From: Streptomyces sp. CC208A
GTDB taxonomy: Bacteria > Actinomycetota > Actinomycetes > Streptomycetales > Streptomycetaceae
Reading direction: 5' to 3'
DNA: 64,000 bases
Assembly (NCBI RefSeq): GCF_030010625.1
Contig: NZ_JASCXN010000010.1
Span: forward strand, 124,001-188,000
This document shows positions 41,964-49,602 of this stretch, in pieces (positions within the stretch are counted from its first letter, which is position 1; each line of letters starts with the position of its first letter). Below the pieces are notes generated by a model. The model was not told where the DNA came from and searched no databases. It worked only from the letters and a program-made list of their open reading frames with translations. The position numbers and the translations under genes are program-made.

Positions 41964-43043
41964 TCAGTCCGCCACCGGAGCCGGAGAGACCAGCAGCTCC
42001 TGGCCCCGGTGGTCGGACAGCCCGGCCGGATCGGTCAGCGCGTAGCGGTGCACCCGCAGCGGCCCTCCCGTGAACGTCCAGTCCAGCCGCCACAAGGGCA
42101 GCGGCCCCTCGCTGTCCCAGCTCACCGGCAGCACCGACGACGAGGCCGACGCCGCGTCCTCGAAGGCGCCTCGCAGCCCGTCGAGATCGCCCATCGCCGG
42201 GGTCGTGTTGAAGTCCCCCGAGATCAGCAGGGGGTACGGGTTCGCCCGGGCGTCCGCGAGCAGCGCCGCGTAATGCTCCTTGCGCACGGCGTCGGTGTCC
42301 CGGACCACCCGGTAGAAGTCCCGGCTCAGCCAGTCGCGCTCGATGTCCAGCTGCACCGGGATGTGCACGTTGTAGAACGAGACCACCCGGCCCCGCACGT
42401 CCACGTCGGTGCGCAGCACCTTGTTCCGCTCGAACCGCTCCCGCCACGGGACCGACCGGTCGTCCGCCGCCTGCCCCCGGCCCACCGGGGGAACGGCCAC
42501 CACCGGGAAGCGCGAGAGCGTCACCAGCTCCCCGCGCACCACCACCCGATGGCCGGGGAAGGCCGCGCGCAGCCGGGCCAGCCGGTCGATCTCCGTGTGG
42601 GTGCCGTCCACCCACGCCAGGTACTCCTGGAGCAGGTACACGTCGGCGTCCTTCGACCGCAGGAAGCGGTGGAACTCCTCCGGGTCGTCGGTGGTGTCCC
42701 AGTACAGCGTGTTCCAGGAGAAGACCCGCACCGCGCCCGCCGGCGCCGGCCCCGGGCCCCCGCCCGGCAGCAGCGCCCCCCAGTGCACCCCGGCCCGGCC
42801 CGCCCCGGCGAGCAGCAGCACCACCAGCGCGCCCGCCAGCCACCGCCGCCGCACCGGGTCCCGTACCGCGGGGCAGAGGGTGAGGAGTGCCGGCGGCACG
42901 GCGAGGAAGAGAGGCGGGGGAGCGAGGTCCGGCAGCAGCCACGGCCACCACTTCCCGCTGAGGAGGAGACCCGGCAGCACCAGCAGGGCCCACCCCGCCA
43001 CGGCGACGGCGAGCAGGCGCGGAAAGGTCGTCTGGGGATTCAC
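41964..43043 (-). CDS. Membrane-anchored endonuclease/exonuclease/phosphatase (EEP) family protein 1
   Basis: 359 residues from GTG 43043. Three to four N-terminal helices (LLAVAVAGWALLVLPGLLL, LFLAVPPALLTL, AGALVVLLLAGAG) precede an EEP catalytic domain that should face outward: VFSWNTLYW (Asn), VYLLQEYL (Glu), LISGDFNTTPAM (Asp/Asn), RLDWTFTGG and SDHRGQEL (His). The family includes phosphodiesterases for DNA, phosphoinositides and sphingomyelin; membrane anchoring makes a lipid or glycan phosphodiester more likely here. Paralogous to the protein at 49599, so the two bracket the glycan operon. Divergent from GT2 gene 1. Confidence 0.85.
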   Translation of the reverse strand: MNPQTTFPRLLAVAVAGWALLVLPGLLLSGKWWPWLLPDLAPPPLFLAVPPALLTLCPAVRDPVRRRWLAGALVVLLLAGAGRAGVHWGALLPGGGPGPAPAGAVRVFSWNTLYWDTTDDPEEFHRFLRSKDADVYLLQEYLAWVDGTHTEIDRLARLRAAFPGHRVVVRGELVTLSRFPVVAVPPVGRGQAADDRSVPWRERFERNKVLRTDVDVRGRVVSFYNVHIPVQLDIERDWLSRDFYRVVRDTDAVRKEHYAALLADARANPYPLLISGDFNTTPAMGDLDGLRGAFEDAASASSSVLPVSWDSEGPLPLWRLDWTFTGGPLRVHRYALTDPAGLSDHRGQELLVSPAPVAD

Positions 43044-43079
43044 GACCGGGAACGCTAGCAGCCGTCAACTGGCTTGCAG

Positions 43080-43098
43080 GACGGTCGAGTTGACCGTC
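43080..43098. promoter_or_regulatory. Inverted repeat in the divergent promoter of the glycan operon
   Basis: GACGGTC-GAGTT-GACCGTC, a perfect 7-bp inverted repeat centred in the 123-bp space between the EEP1 and GT2 starts. Candidate operator for coordinate control of both directions. Confidence 0.5.
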
Positions 43099-43166
43099 TC
43101 GAACTGCGAGAGGAGGCGATACGGGAACGATACGCGACCCATACAGCGACCCGGTGTGCTCTTCCC

Positions 43167-44177
43167 ATGACGCAAACCGTGTCGGTCGTCATCCCGGCCC
43201 ACAACTCCGCACGCACCCTCGACGCCTGCCTCAGATCCGTCTACGCCCAGACCCACCCGCCCCACGAGGTCATCGTGGTCGACGACGGCTCCACCGACGC
43301 CACCGCCGAGATCGCCCGCCGCCACCCCTGCACCCTCCTCGGCGACGGCGTCAACCGGGGCGTCTCCGCCGCCCGCAACGCCGGCATCGCCGCAGCCACC
43401 GGCGAGGTCCTCTTCTTCCTCGACTCCGACGAGGCCCTCACCCCCGACTCGGTCGCCAACGCCCTGGAACTCCTGCGCGCCGACCCCGGCTGCGGATGCG
43501 TGCACGGCGTCATCGCCCCCGAACCGCTCTACGACGACGGACCCGTCGAGTGGTACAAGACCCTCCACGCCCACTGGTGGCGGGCCCGCGGTGCCGGAGT
43601 CGTCGAGACCGCCTTCTTCGCCCAGGCGGCCGTGCCCCGCGAGGTCTTCGAACGGCTCGGCGGCTTCGACGAGACGCTGCGGGACTCCGAGGACCTGGAG
43701 TTCAGCGACCGGCTCGCCCCCCACTACCGGATCGTCCTCACCGAGAAGGTGGCCGCCCGGCACGACGAGGAGCACCGTCTCGGTCCGCTCCTCGCCGAGA
43801 CCTACCGCCGCGCCCTCCTCCTCGTCCCCGCCCTGCGCTCCGCCCGCGCCGGAGGCCGTACCAACCTCACCGCCAACACCCCCGCCTCCGTCCTCACGGC
43901 GGCCCTCCTGCTCGGTTCCGTCCCTCCGGCACTCCTGCTCGGCGGACCGTTCCCCTGGCTCGTGCCCGCCGCCGGCCTGCTCGCCTTCTGCCTCGCCAAC
44001 GCCGGGCTCATCCGTTTCGCCGCCCGACGCAAGGGCCCCGCCTTCGCCGCCTTCTTCACCGGAGTCCACCTCACCTGCCACGCCGCCCTGCTCGCCGGCG
44101 CCGCCGTCGGGGCCCTCCGCTCCCTCCGGTCCAGGCCCGCCGCCGGGCGTCCGCGGGAGGAGGCGGGCGTCCGATGA
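43167..44177 (+). CDS. GT2-family glycosyltransferase with C-terminal membrane helices (1)
   Basis: 336 residues. GT-A fold: SVVIPAHNSARTLDACLRSV, EVIVVDDGSTDAT (nucleotide binding), NRGVSAARNAGI, and FFLDSDEALT (DxD). GGFDETLRDSEDLEF carries the catalytic Asp region. After residue 235 come two to three helices (SVLTAALLLGSVPPALLLG, LVPAAGLLAFCLANAGLI) and AFFTGVHLTCHAALLAG. The C-terminal helices place it at the membrane, consistent with a polyprenyl-linked acceptor. It is the first gene of the operon and overlaps the next by ATGA. Paralogue of the protein at 48595. Confidence 0.9.
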   Translation: MTQTVSVVIPAHNSARTLDACLRSVYAQTHPPHEVIVVDDGSTDATAEIARRHPCTLLGDGVNRGVSAARNAGIAAATGEVLFFLDSDEALTPDSVANALELLRADPGCGCVHGVIAPEPLYDDGPVEWYKTLHAHWWRARGAGVVETAFFAQAAVPREVFERLGGFDETLRDSEDLEFSDRLAPHYRIVLTEKVAARHDEEHRLGPLLAETYRRALLLVPALRSARAGGRTNLTANTPASVLTAALLLGSVPPALLLGGPFPWLVPAAGLLAFCLANAGLIRFAARRKGPAFAAFFTGVHLTCHAALLAGAAVGALRSLRSRPAAGRPREEAGVR

Positions 44178-45181
44178 CCGCACTGCGCCGCCTCCTCACC
44201 CCCGTCGTGGTCCTCGCCGCCCTCGTCGGCGTGTACCTTCTCGTCCGGGACCAGGGCGCCGAGGCCGCCCGGGCCTTCGCCCGCGCCGACGCGGCCCCGC
44301 TGCTCGCCGCCTCCGTCCTCGCCAACATCGCCGGACTCGTCCTCGCCGTGCACGCCTGGCGGGTCCTCATCCCCGGCGACCACCCGATCCGGGGCCTGCG
44401 CGCCGCCAAGATCTACTTCCTCGGACAGCTCAGCAAGTACGTGCCCGGCCGCGTCTGGGGCGTCCTCACCCACATCGCCCACGGACGCGAGGCCGGGGTG
44501 CCCGCCGCGCGGATGACCTCCGCGTACGTGCTCAGCCTCGCCCTCACCCTGCTCACCGGCGCCGCCGTCGGGCTCGCCGCCGCTCCCGCCGCCCTGCCCG
44601 GGCAGTGGTACTGGCTCTGCCCGCCCGCCCTCCTCTTCCTCGCCGGGCTCGTCCGGCCGGCCCTCCTCACCCGGCCCGTCACCGCCCTGACCCGGCTCGC
44701 CCGCCGGCCCGTCGACCCACCGCCGGACACCGCCGTCCGCCGGGCCGTCCTCCTCGCCCTCGCCTCCTGGACCGCCTCCGGCCTCCACCTGTGGTTCCTG
44801 CTCCTCGCGATCGGCGCGCCCCCCTGGGCCGGACTCGGCGCGGCCGTCGGCGGCTTCGCCCTGGCGACCGTGGTCAGCAGCCTCGCCGTGATCGTCCCCG
44901 ACGGCTGGGGGGTACGGGAGCTGACCCTCACCGCCGCCCTCGCCACCGTCCTGCCGGGCGGGCTCGCCGCCGCCGCCGCGATCGCCAGCCGACTGGTCTG
45001 CGTGCTCGCCGAACTCGGCAGCTCGGCCGTGGTCCTGGCCTGGTCCCGCCTCCGGGACCGGACGCCCCGGACCGTCGCGCCCCCGACCCGTACCCCGTCC
45101 CGGGCCTCGACCCCCGTTCCCACCCCGCACCCGTACGCCCTCACCGCACCGATCGGAGAAGAAGTCCGTGTACACCCTTGA
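44174..45181 (+). CDS. UPF0104/lysylphosphatidylglycerol-synthase TM-like protein (flippase-like)
   Basis: 335 residues with about eight helices. The family signature LRAAKIYFLGQLSKYVPGRVWG (about residues 75-96) and VIVPDGWGVRELTLTAAL are clear. Members include the flippase half of MprF and glycan-associated translocases, so it may flip a lipid-linked intermediate. The C-terminus is a Pro/Thr-rich tail. It overlaps the next gene by 14 nt, so the four genes from 43167 to 47584 are translationally linked. Confidence 0.85.
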   Translation: MTALRRLLTPVVVLAALVGVYLLVRDQGAEAARAFARADAAPLLAASVLANIAGLVLAVHAWRVLIPGDHPIRGLRAAKIYFLGQLSKYVPGRVWGVLTHIAHGREAGVPAARMTSAYVLSLALTLLTGAAVGLAAAPAALPGQWYWLCPPALLFLAGLVRPALLTRPVTALTRLARRPVDPPPDTAVRRAVLLALASWTASGLHLWFLLLAIGAPPWAGLGAAVGGFALATVVSSLAVIVPDGWGVRELTLTAALATVLPGGLAAAAAIASRLVCVLAELGSSAVVLAWSRLRDRTPRTVAPPTRTPSRASTPVPTPHPYALTAPIGEEVRVHP

Positions 45182-46568
45182 CGACGCCGAGCGGCTCGAC
45201 GTGGACCAGGTCCACTCCCTCTACCGCCGTTACGTGAACAAGAGCCAGGTCTCCCTGATGACCTCCTTCGGCTTCGGCCGCGAGCTGGTCAGGAGCGCCG
45301 AGGGCGCCCATCTCACCCTCACCGACGGGCGCCGGATCCTCGACCTCACCGGCGGTGTCGGCGTCCTCAACCACGGTCACAACCACCCCCGCATCCTCGC
45401 CGCCCGCGAGCGCTTCGCCCGCGACAAGCGGATGGAGGTCCACAAGACCTACTTCTCCCCCTACCTCGCCGCCCTCGGCCACAACCTCGCCGAGATCCTC
45501 CCCGGCGACCTGAACATGGCCTTCCTTCCGAACTCCGGCGCCGAGGCCGTCGAGGGCGCGGTCAAGCTCGCGTACAAGTACCACGGCGGGAAGCGGAACA
45601 CCGTGCTGCGTGCCGACCGCGCCTTCCACGGCAAGCTGCTCGGCTCCGGCGGACTCACCGGTCAGGCCCAGTTCGCCTTCCCCACCATCCCCGGAGTCGA
45701 CACCTTCCGGTACGGCGACCTCGACTCGGTCCGCCGGGCCGTCGCCGCCCACCGGGGCGACGTGTACGCCCTGCTCGTCGAGCCGTTCAGCGCCTCCACC
45801 ATCCAGTGGTGCTCCGAGGAGTTCCTGCGCGGACTGCGCGAGATCTGCGACCGGGAGAAGATCGTCCTGATCTTCGACGAGATCTACACCGGCTGGGGCA
45901 AGACCGGCTCCCTCTTCCACTTCATGCGCTACCCGGGCCTGATCCCGGACGTCCTCACCACCTCGAAGTCCTTCGGCGGCGGCAAGTCCTCCATCTCCGC
46001 CTACGTCGCCCGCGAGCCGGTCTTCCGCAAGGCGTACGACAACCTCGGCGACGCCCTGATGAACTCCACCTCCACCACCTACTACGGCTTCGGGGAGGAG
46101 TGCGCCACCGCCCTCGAAGCCGTCAACATCGCGGTGGAGGACGACTATCCGGCCCGTGCCCGCGCCCTCGGAGCCGTACTCGAACCCGGTCTCGAACGCC
46201 TCGCCAAGCAGTACCCCGACGAGATCGGACGGGTCGCCGGCGCCGGCGCCCTGTGGGGCGTCTTCATCGAGGGCGGGCCCCGCATCCTCGACCTGGTCGC
46301 CAAGCTCGCCCCCGGCGGCATGGCCCGCGACCCCCGCTTCAAGACCAAGCTCGTGACCTGCGCCGTCATCAACGCGCTCTACCAGGACCACGACATCTAC
46401 ACGTACTACACGCTCAACGGGGACAACCCGCTGATCATCGGCCCCTCCCTGGTGACCGAACCCGAGGAGGCCGAGCGCGCGGTCGACGCCCTCGACGACG
46501 TCCTCTCCCGCGGCCTCACCGGCCTCGTCGCCCGTTTCATCAAGCAGAAGGTGAGCTCCCAGTGGTGA
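45168..46568 (+). CDS. Class III PLP-dependent aminotransferase
   Basis: 466 residues from GTG 45168. GVLNHGHNHPRI, NSGAEAVEGAVKLA (cofactor phosphate), IFDEIYTGWGKTG (Asp to the pyridine nitrogen) and TTSKSFGGGKSSISAY (Schiff-base Lys) are all present. The C-terminal domain is complete. Class III enzymes act on terminal amines such as ornithine, GABA and diaminobutyrate, or on glutamate semialdehyde and some lipid-linked substrates. Placed among glycosyltransferases, it could supply an amino group to the final product; specificity is not readable. Confidence 0.9.
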   Translation: MYTLDDAERLDVDQVHSLYRRYVNKSQVSLMTSFGFGRELVRSAEGAHLTLTDGRRILDLTGGVGVLNHGHNHPRILAARERFARDKRMEVHKTYFSPYLAALGHNLAEILPGDLNMAFLPNSGAEAVEGAVKLAYKYHGGKRNTVLRADRAFHGKLLGSGGLTGQAQFAFPTIPGVDTFRYGDLDSVRRAVAAHRGDVYALLVEPFSASTIQWCSEEFLRGLREICDREKIVLIFDEIYTGWGKTGSLFHFMRYPGLIPDVLTTSKSFGGGKSSISAYVAREPVFRKAYDNLGDALMNSTSTTYYGFGEECATALEAVNIAVEDDYPARARALGAVLEPGLERLAKQYPDEIGRVAGAGALWGVFIEGGPRILDLVAKLAPGGMARDPRFKTKLVTCAVINALYQDHDIYTYYTLNGDNPLIIGPSLVTEPEEAERAVDALDDVLSRGLTGLVARFIKQKVSSQW

Positions 46569-47584
46569 TCACGATCACCGGCGCGGCCGGCATGCTCGGC
46601 TCCCGCCTGGCCGAACGACTCCTCGCGGAGGGCCACGAGGTGCGCGGCGTCGACCTGCGCCCCGGCCCCGGCGTCGTCCTCACCGGCGACATCCGCGACC
46701 GCGAGCTGATGGACAAGGCCCTCGACGGCGCCGACGTCCTCGTCCACGCCGCCGCCGCCCTGCCCAGCTACCCCGACGAGCAGATCCGCTCGATCATCGT
46801 CGGCGGCACCCGGAACGTCTTCGCCGCCGCCGCGGCGGCCGGCACCCCCCGGGTCGTGCACATCTCCTCGACCGCCGTCTACGGCCTGCCGACCGTCGTG
46901 CCCACGCCCGAGGAGTACCCGCGCGAACCCGTCGACACCTACAGCCGCGCCAAGGCCGCCGCCGAGGAGATCGCCGAACGGCACCGGGCCGAGGGCATGT
47001 GCGTGCCGATCCTCCGGCCCAAGACCTTCGTGGGCCCCGGCCGGATGGGCCTCTTCTCGATGCTCTTCGAATGGGCCGAGGAAGGCCGCAACTTCCCCGT
47101 CCTCGGCAAGGGGAACGTCAGGATCCAGATGTTCGCCGTGGACGACCTCGTCGACGCCGTCGTCACCGTCATCCACGCAGAGGACGAGGTCGCCAACGAC
47201 ACGTACAACCTCGCCGCCGCCGAATTCGGCACCCTCCGCGAGGACTTCCAGGCCGTCCTGGACGCCGCCGGGCACGGCAAGCGGGTCGTCGGCCTGCCCG
47301 CCAGGCCCGCGCTCGCCCTGCTCAGCCTCCTCCAGAGGGCGAGGCTCTCACCGGTGTACGGGCGGCTGCTGCACAAGCTGATGGACGACTCGTACGTCTC
47401 CATCGACAAGGCCAGGGCCCGCCTCGGCTTCACCCCCCGGCTCTCCAACGCCGAGGCCGTCCTGCACACCTACGCCTGGTGGCGCACCGCCCGGCACGCC
47501 ACCCCGGCGGCGGGCGCGACCGGCCGCACCAGCAGGGACCCCTGGAAGCAGGGGCTGCTCTCCACCGCGAAGATCTTCTTCTGA
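46565..47584 (+). CDS. NAD-dependent epimerase/dehydratase (extended SDR)
   Basis: 339 residues; GTG 46565 overlaps the previous stop. ITGAAGMLGSRLAERLL gives the TGxxGxxG loop, VVHISSTAVYG the catalytic Ser/Thr strand, and YSRAKAAAE the YxxxK pair. RPKTFVGPGRMGLF is the substrate-proximal stretch. It is expected to act on a nucleotide- or lipid-linked sugar. In arabinan pathways an SDR (DprE2) works after the DPPR synthase, and the next gene resembles that synthase, so a similar order is conceivable, although no DprE1-like oxidase is present. Confidence 0.88.
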   Translation: MITITGAAGMLGSRLAERLLAEGHEVRGVDLRPGPGVVLTGDIRDRELMDKALDGADVLVHAAAALPSYPDEQIRSIIVGGTRNVFAAAAAAGTPRVVHISSTAVYGLPTVVPTPEEYPREPVDTYSRAKAAAEEIAERHRAEGMCVPILRPKTFVGPGRMGLFSMLFEWAEEGRNFPVLGKGNVRIQMFAVDDLVDAVVTVIHAEDEVANDTYNLAAAEFGTLREDFQAVLDAAGHGKRVVGLPARPALALLSLLQRARLSPVYGRLLHKLMDDSYVSIDKARARLGFTPRLSNAEAVLHTYAWWRTARHATPAAGATGRTSRDPWKQGLLSTAKIFF

Positions 47585-47595
47585 GGGGCCGCGCC

Positions 47596-48528
47596 ATGAC
47601 TCAGCTCACCAGCGACACCGTCCGGACCACCCGGGAGGTCCCCGAACCGCCGGAGACCGGGCCGCCCGCGCGCCGCCGGCGCGGCCTTCCCGCACCGCTC
47701 GCCCTCCTCCGCCCCGGCCAGTGGCCCAAGAACCTGCTGGTCGTCCCGCTGGCGCTGCTCGGCGGCGGCTGGCACGGAGGCGGCGCCGCCCGCGTCGGGC
47801 TCGCGCTCGGCGCCTTCATCCTCGCCTCCTCCCTCGTCTACGTCCTCAACGACGTGGCCGACGTGGAACGCGACAAGCGCCACCCCGTGAAACGGCACCG
47901 CCCGCTCGCCTCCGGCCGGATGAGCGTCACCGCAGCCTGGACCACGGCCGCCGTCCTCGCCGCCCTCCTCGCCCCCGCCCTGTACGTCCTGGGCCCCGGC
48001 GGCGCCCTCGTCGTGGGCGCCTACCTCGCGGTGAACGGCGCCTACAGCTGGAAGCTCAAGCACGTCCCGCTGATCGACGTCTTCGTCGTCGCCACCGGCT
48101 TCGTCCTGCGCCTCCTCGGCGGGTACGAGGCCACAGGGCGGCCCGCCGAGATGTGGCTGGTCCTCACGGTCCTCGCCTTCTGCCTGGTCCTCATCCTCGG
48201 CAAGCGGCGCCACGAACTCAGCGTCTCCGGCACCGGCCACCGCCCGGCGCTCGTCGGCTACTCGGCGCACTTCCTCGACCTGGTCCTGGTGCTCTGCTCC
48301 GGCCTCGCCCTCGTCGGCTACCTGCTCTACCTCCGCACCGAGTCCGGCTTCGGCCCGTACGCGCCGCTCACCGTGGTCTGCGCGCTCCTGGCCCTCTTCC
48401 GCTACCTCCAGGTCGTGGTGGTGGACGGCGGTGGGGGCGAACCGGTCAGGACGCTGCTGCGCGACCGGGTCATGCTCGCCAACTCCGCCGTGTGGGGCGC
48501 CCTGCTGCTGCCCCAGCTCACCGCCTGA
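47596..48528 (+). CDS. UbiA-family prenyltransferase, decaprenyl-phosphate phosphoribosyltransferase-like
   Basis: 310 residues with about eight helices. The first Asp-rich motif is NDVADVERDKRHPVKRHRPLASG, nearly the NDxxDxxxDxxHPxKRxRPxAxG motif of mycobacterial DPPR synthase (Rv3806c), which transfers phosphoribose from PRPP to decaprenyl phosphate. The second motif region is LIDVFVVATGFVLRLLGG. KRRHEL follows. Presumed reaction: phosphoribosylation of a polyprenyl phosphate, giving a lipid-linked pentose donor. Streptomyces are not known to me for arabinogalactan, so the final sugar is open. Confidence 0.85.
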   Translation: MTQLTSDTVRTTREVPEPPETGPPARRRRGLPAPLALLRPGQWPKNLLVVPLALLGGGWHGGGAARVGLALGAFILASSLVYVLNDVADVERDKRHPVKRHRPLASGRMSVTAAWTTAAVLAALLAPALYVLGPGGALVVGAYLAVNGAYSWKLKHVPLIDVFVVATGFVLRLLGGYEATGRPAEMWLVLTVLAFCLVLILGKRRHELSVSGTGHRPALVGYSAHFLDLVLVLCSGLALVGYLLYLRTESGFGPYAPLTVVCALLALFRYLQVVVVDGGGGEPVRTLLRDRVMLANSAVWGALLLPQLTA

Positions 48529-48594
48529 CCTCCGCCGCCTGGCCCCCCGTCAGAGCAGCCGCTCCCTTCCCACCCTCCGATCGCCGAGGAACCC

Positions 48595-49602
48595 ATGTCC
48601 GCACCCCTCGTGTCCGTGGTCGTCCCCATGTACAACGACCGCCGCACCGTCGACCTCTGCCTGCGCTCCGTCCTCGCCCAGACCCATCCGCACATCGAGG
48701 TGATCGTCGTCGACGACGCCAGCACGGACGGCTGCGCCGAGATCGCCGCCCGGCATCCCGTCCAGCTCGTCCGCGTCACCGAGAACGGCGGCCCCGGCGC
48801 CTCCCGCAACGAGGGCGTCCGCCGCGCCAAGGGCGAGATCGTCTTCTTCCTGGACGCCGACCTCACCATGCACCCGGAGGCGGTCGCCGAGGCGGTGGCC
48901 CTCTTCGACGAACACCCCGAGTACGGAGCCGTCTTCGGGGTCCCCGACAAGGAACCCCTCTTCCCCGAACCGCTCGTCGGGCAGTACCGCATCCTTCAGT
49001 ACCACTACTGGCGCAAGAGCGCCGAAGGCGAGGTCAGCGGCGGTTTCTACGCCCTCGGCGCGGTCCGCAGGTCGGCCTTCATGGAGGCGGGCTGGTTCAA
49101 CACGGCCCTGCGCCAGACCGAGGAGATCGACCACGCCGAACGGCTCGCCGCGCGGTGGCCGATGCTGCTGACCTCCCGGATACGGGGCCGGCTCTCGGAC
49201 GAGAGCCGGATGCGGCCCCTGCTGCGGAAGGCGTTCGTACGGAGCCGGCTGCGGGTGCCGTTCTACTTCGACCGGGGCCGGGCCATGCAGGGCATGGAGA
49301 CCGGCGGGCGGGCCGCCGCCTCCGCGCTCGGCGGCCTCGCCGTCGCGGCCCTGCCGCTCGCGGCCGTCCACCCGGGCGCGCTGCTGGTCTCGGCGGCGGC
49401 CCTCGGCGGCTCGGTCCTGGCCGACCTGGGCCAGTACCGCTTCGTCAGGAAGGAACGGGGCCTCGCCTTCACGGCCTTCTTCACAGGCGCCCACCTGCTG
49501 GTCAACACCGCCGTCGTGGCCGGCCTCGCCACCGGCCTGGCCCAGTACGCGACCAGCGTCCGCTTCCGCCGCATGTACCAGCCGGGGGAGGCCCTGACAT
49601 GA
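48595..49602 (+). CDS. GT2-family glycosyltransferase with C-terminal membrane helices (2)
   Basis: 335 residues. SVVVPMYNDRRTVDLCLRSV, VIVVDDASTDGCAE, NGGPGASRNEGV and FFLDADLTMH (DxD) mark the GT-A domain. The middle has QYHYWRKSAEGEVSGGFYAL, parallel to HAHWWRARGAG in GT 1, and the C-terminus repeats FTAFFTGAHLLVNTAVVAGL. The two GTs therefore share an ancestor and probably act at successive steps. A 66-bp gap separates it from the UbiA gene, and its stop overlaps the EEP2 start. Confidence 0.9.
   Translation: MSAPLVSVVVPMYNDRRTVDLCLRSVLAQTHPHIEVIVVDDASTDGCAEIAARHPVQLVRVTENGGPGASRNEGVRRAKGEIVFFLDADLTMHPEAVAEAVALFDEHPEYGAVFGVPDKEPLFPEPLVGQYRILQYHYWRKSAEGEVSGGFYALGAVRRSAFMEAGWFNTALRQTEEIDHAERLAARWPMLLTSRIRGRLSDESRMRPLLRKAFVRSRLRVPFYFDRGRAMQGMETGGRAAASALGGLAVAALPLAAVHPGALLVSAAALGGSVLADLGQYRFVRKERGLAFTAFFTGAHLLVNTAVVAGLATGLAQYATSVRFRRMYQPGEALT

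Noticed and set aside
43085..43105. SARP heptad direct repeats TCGAGTT and TCGAACT before the GT operon
   Set aside because: Start-to-start spacing is 14 bp instead of the usual 11, and the second heptad differs at two positions. The perfect inverted repeat is the stronger signal.
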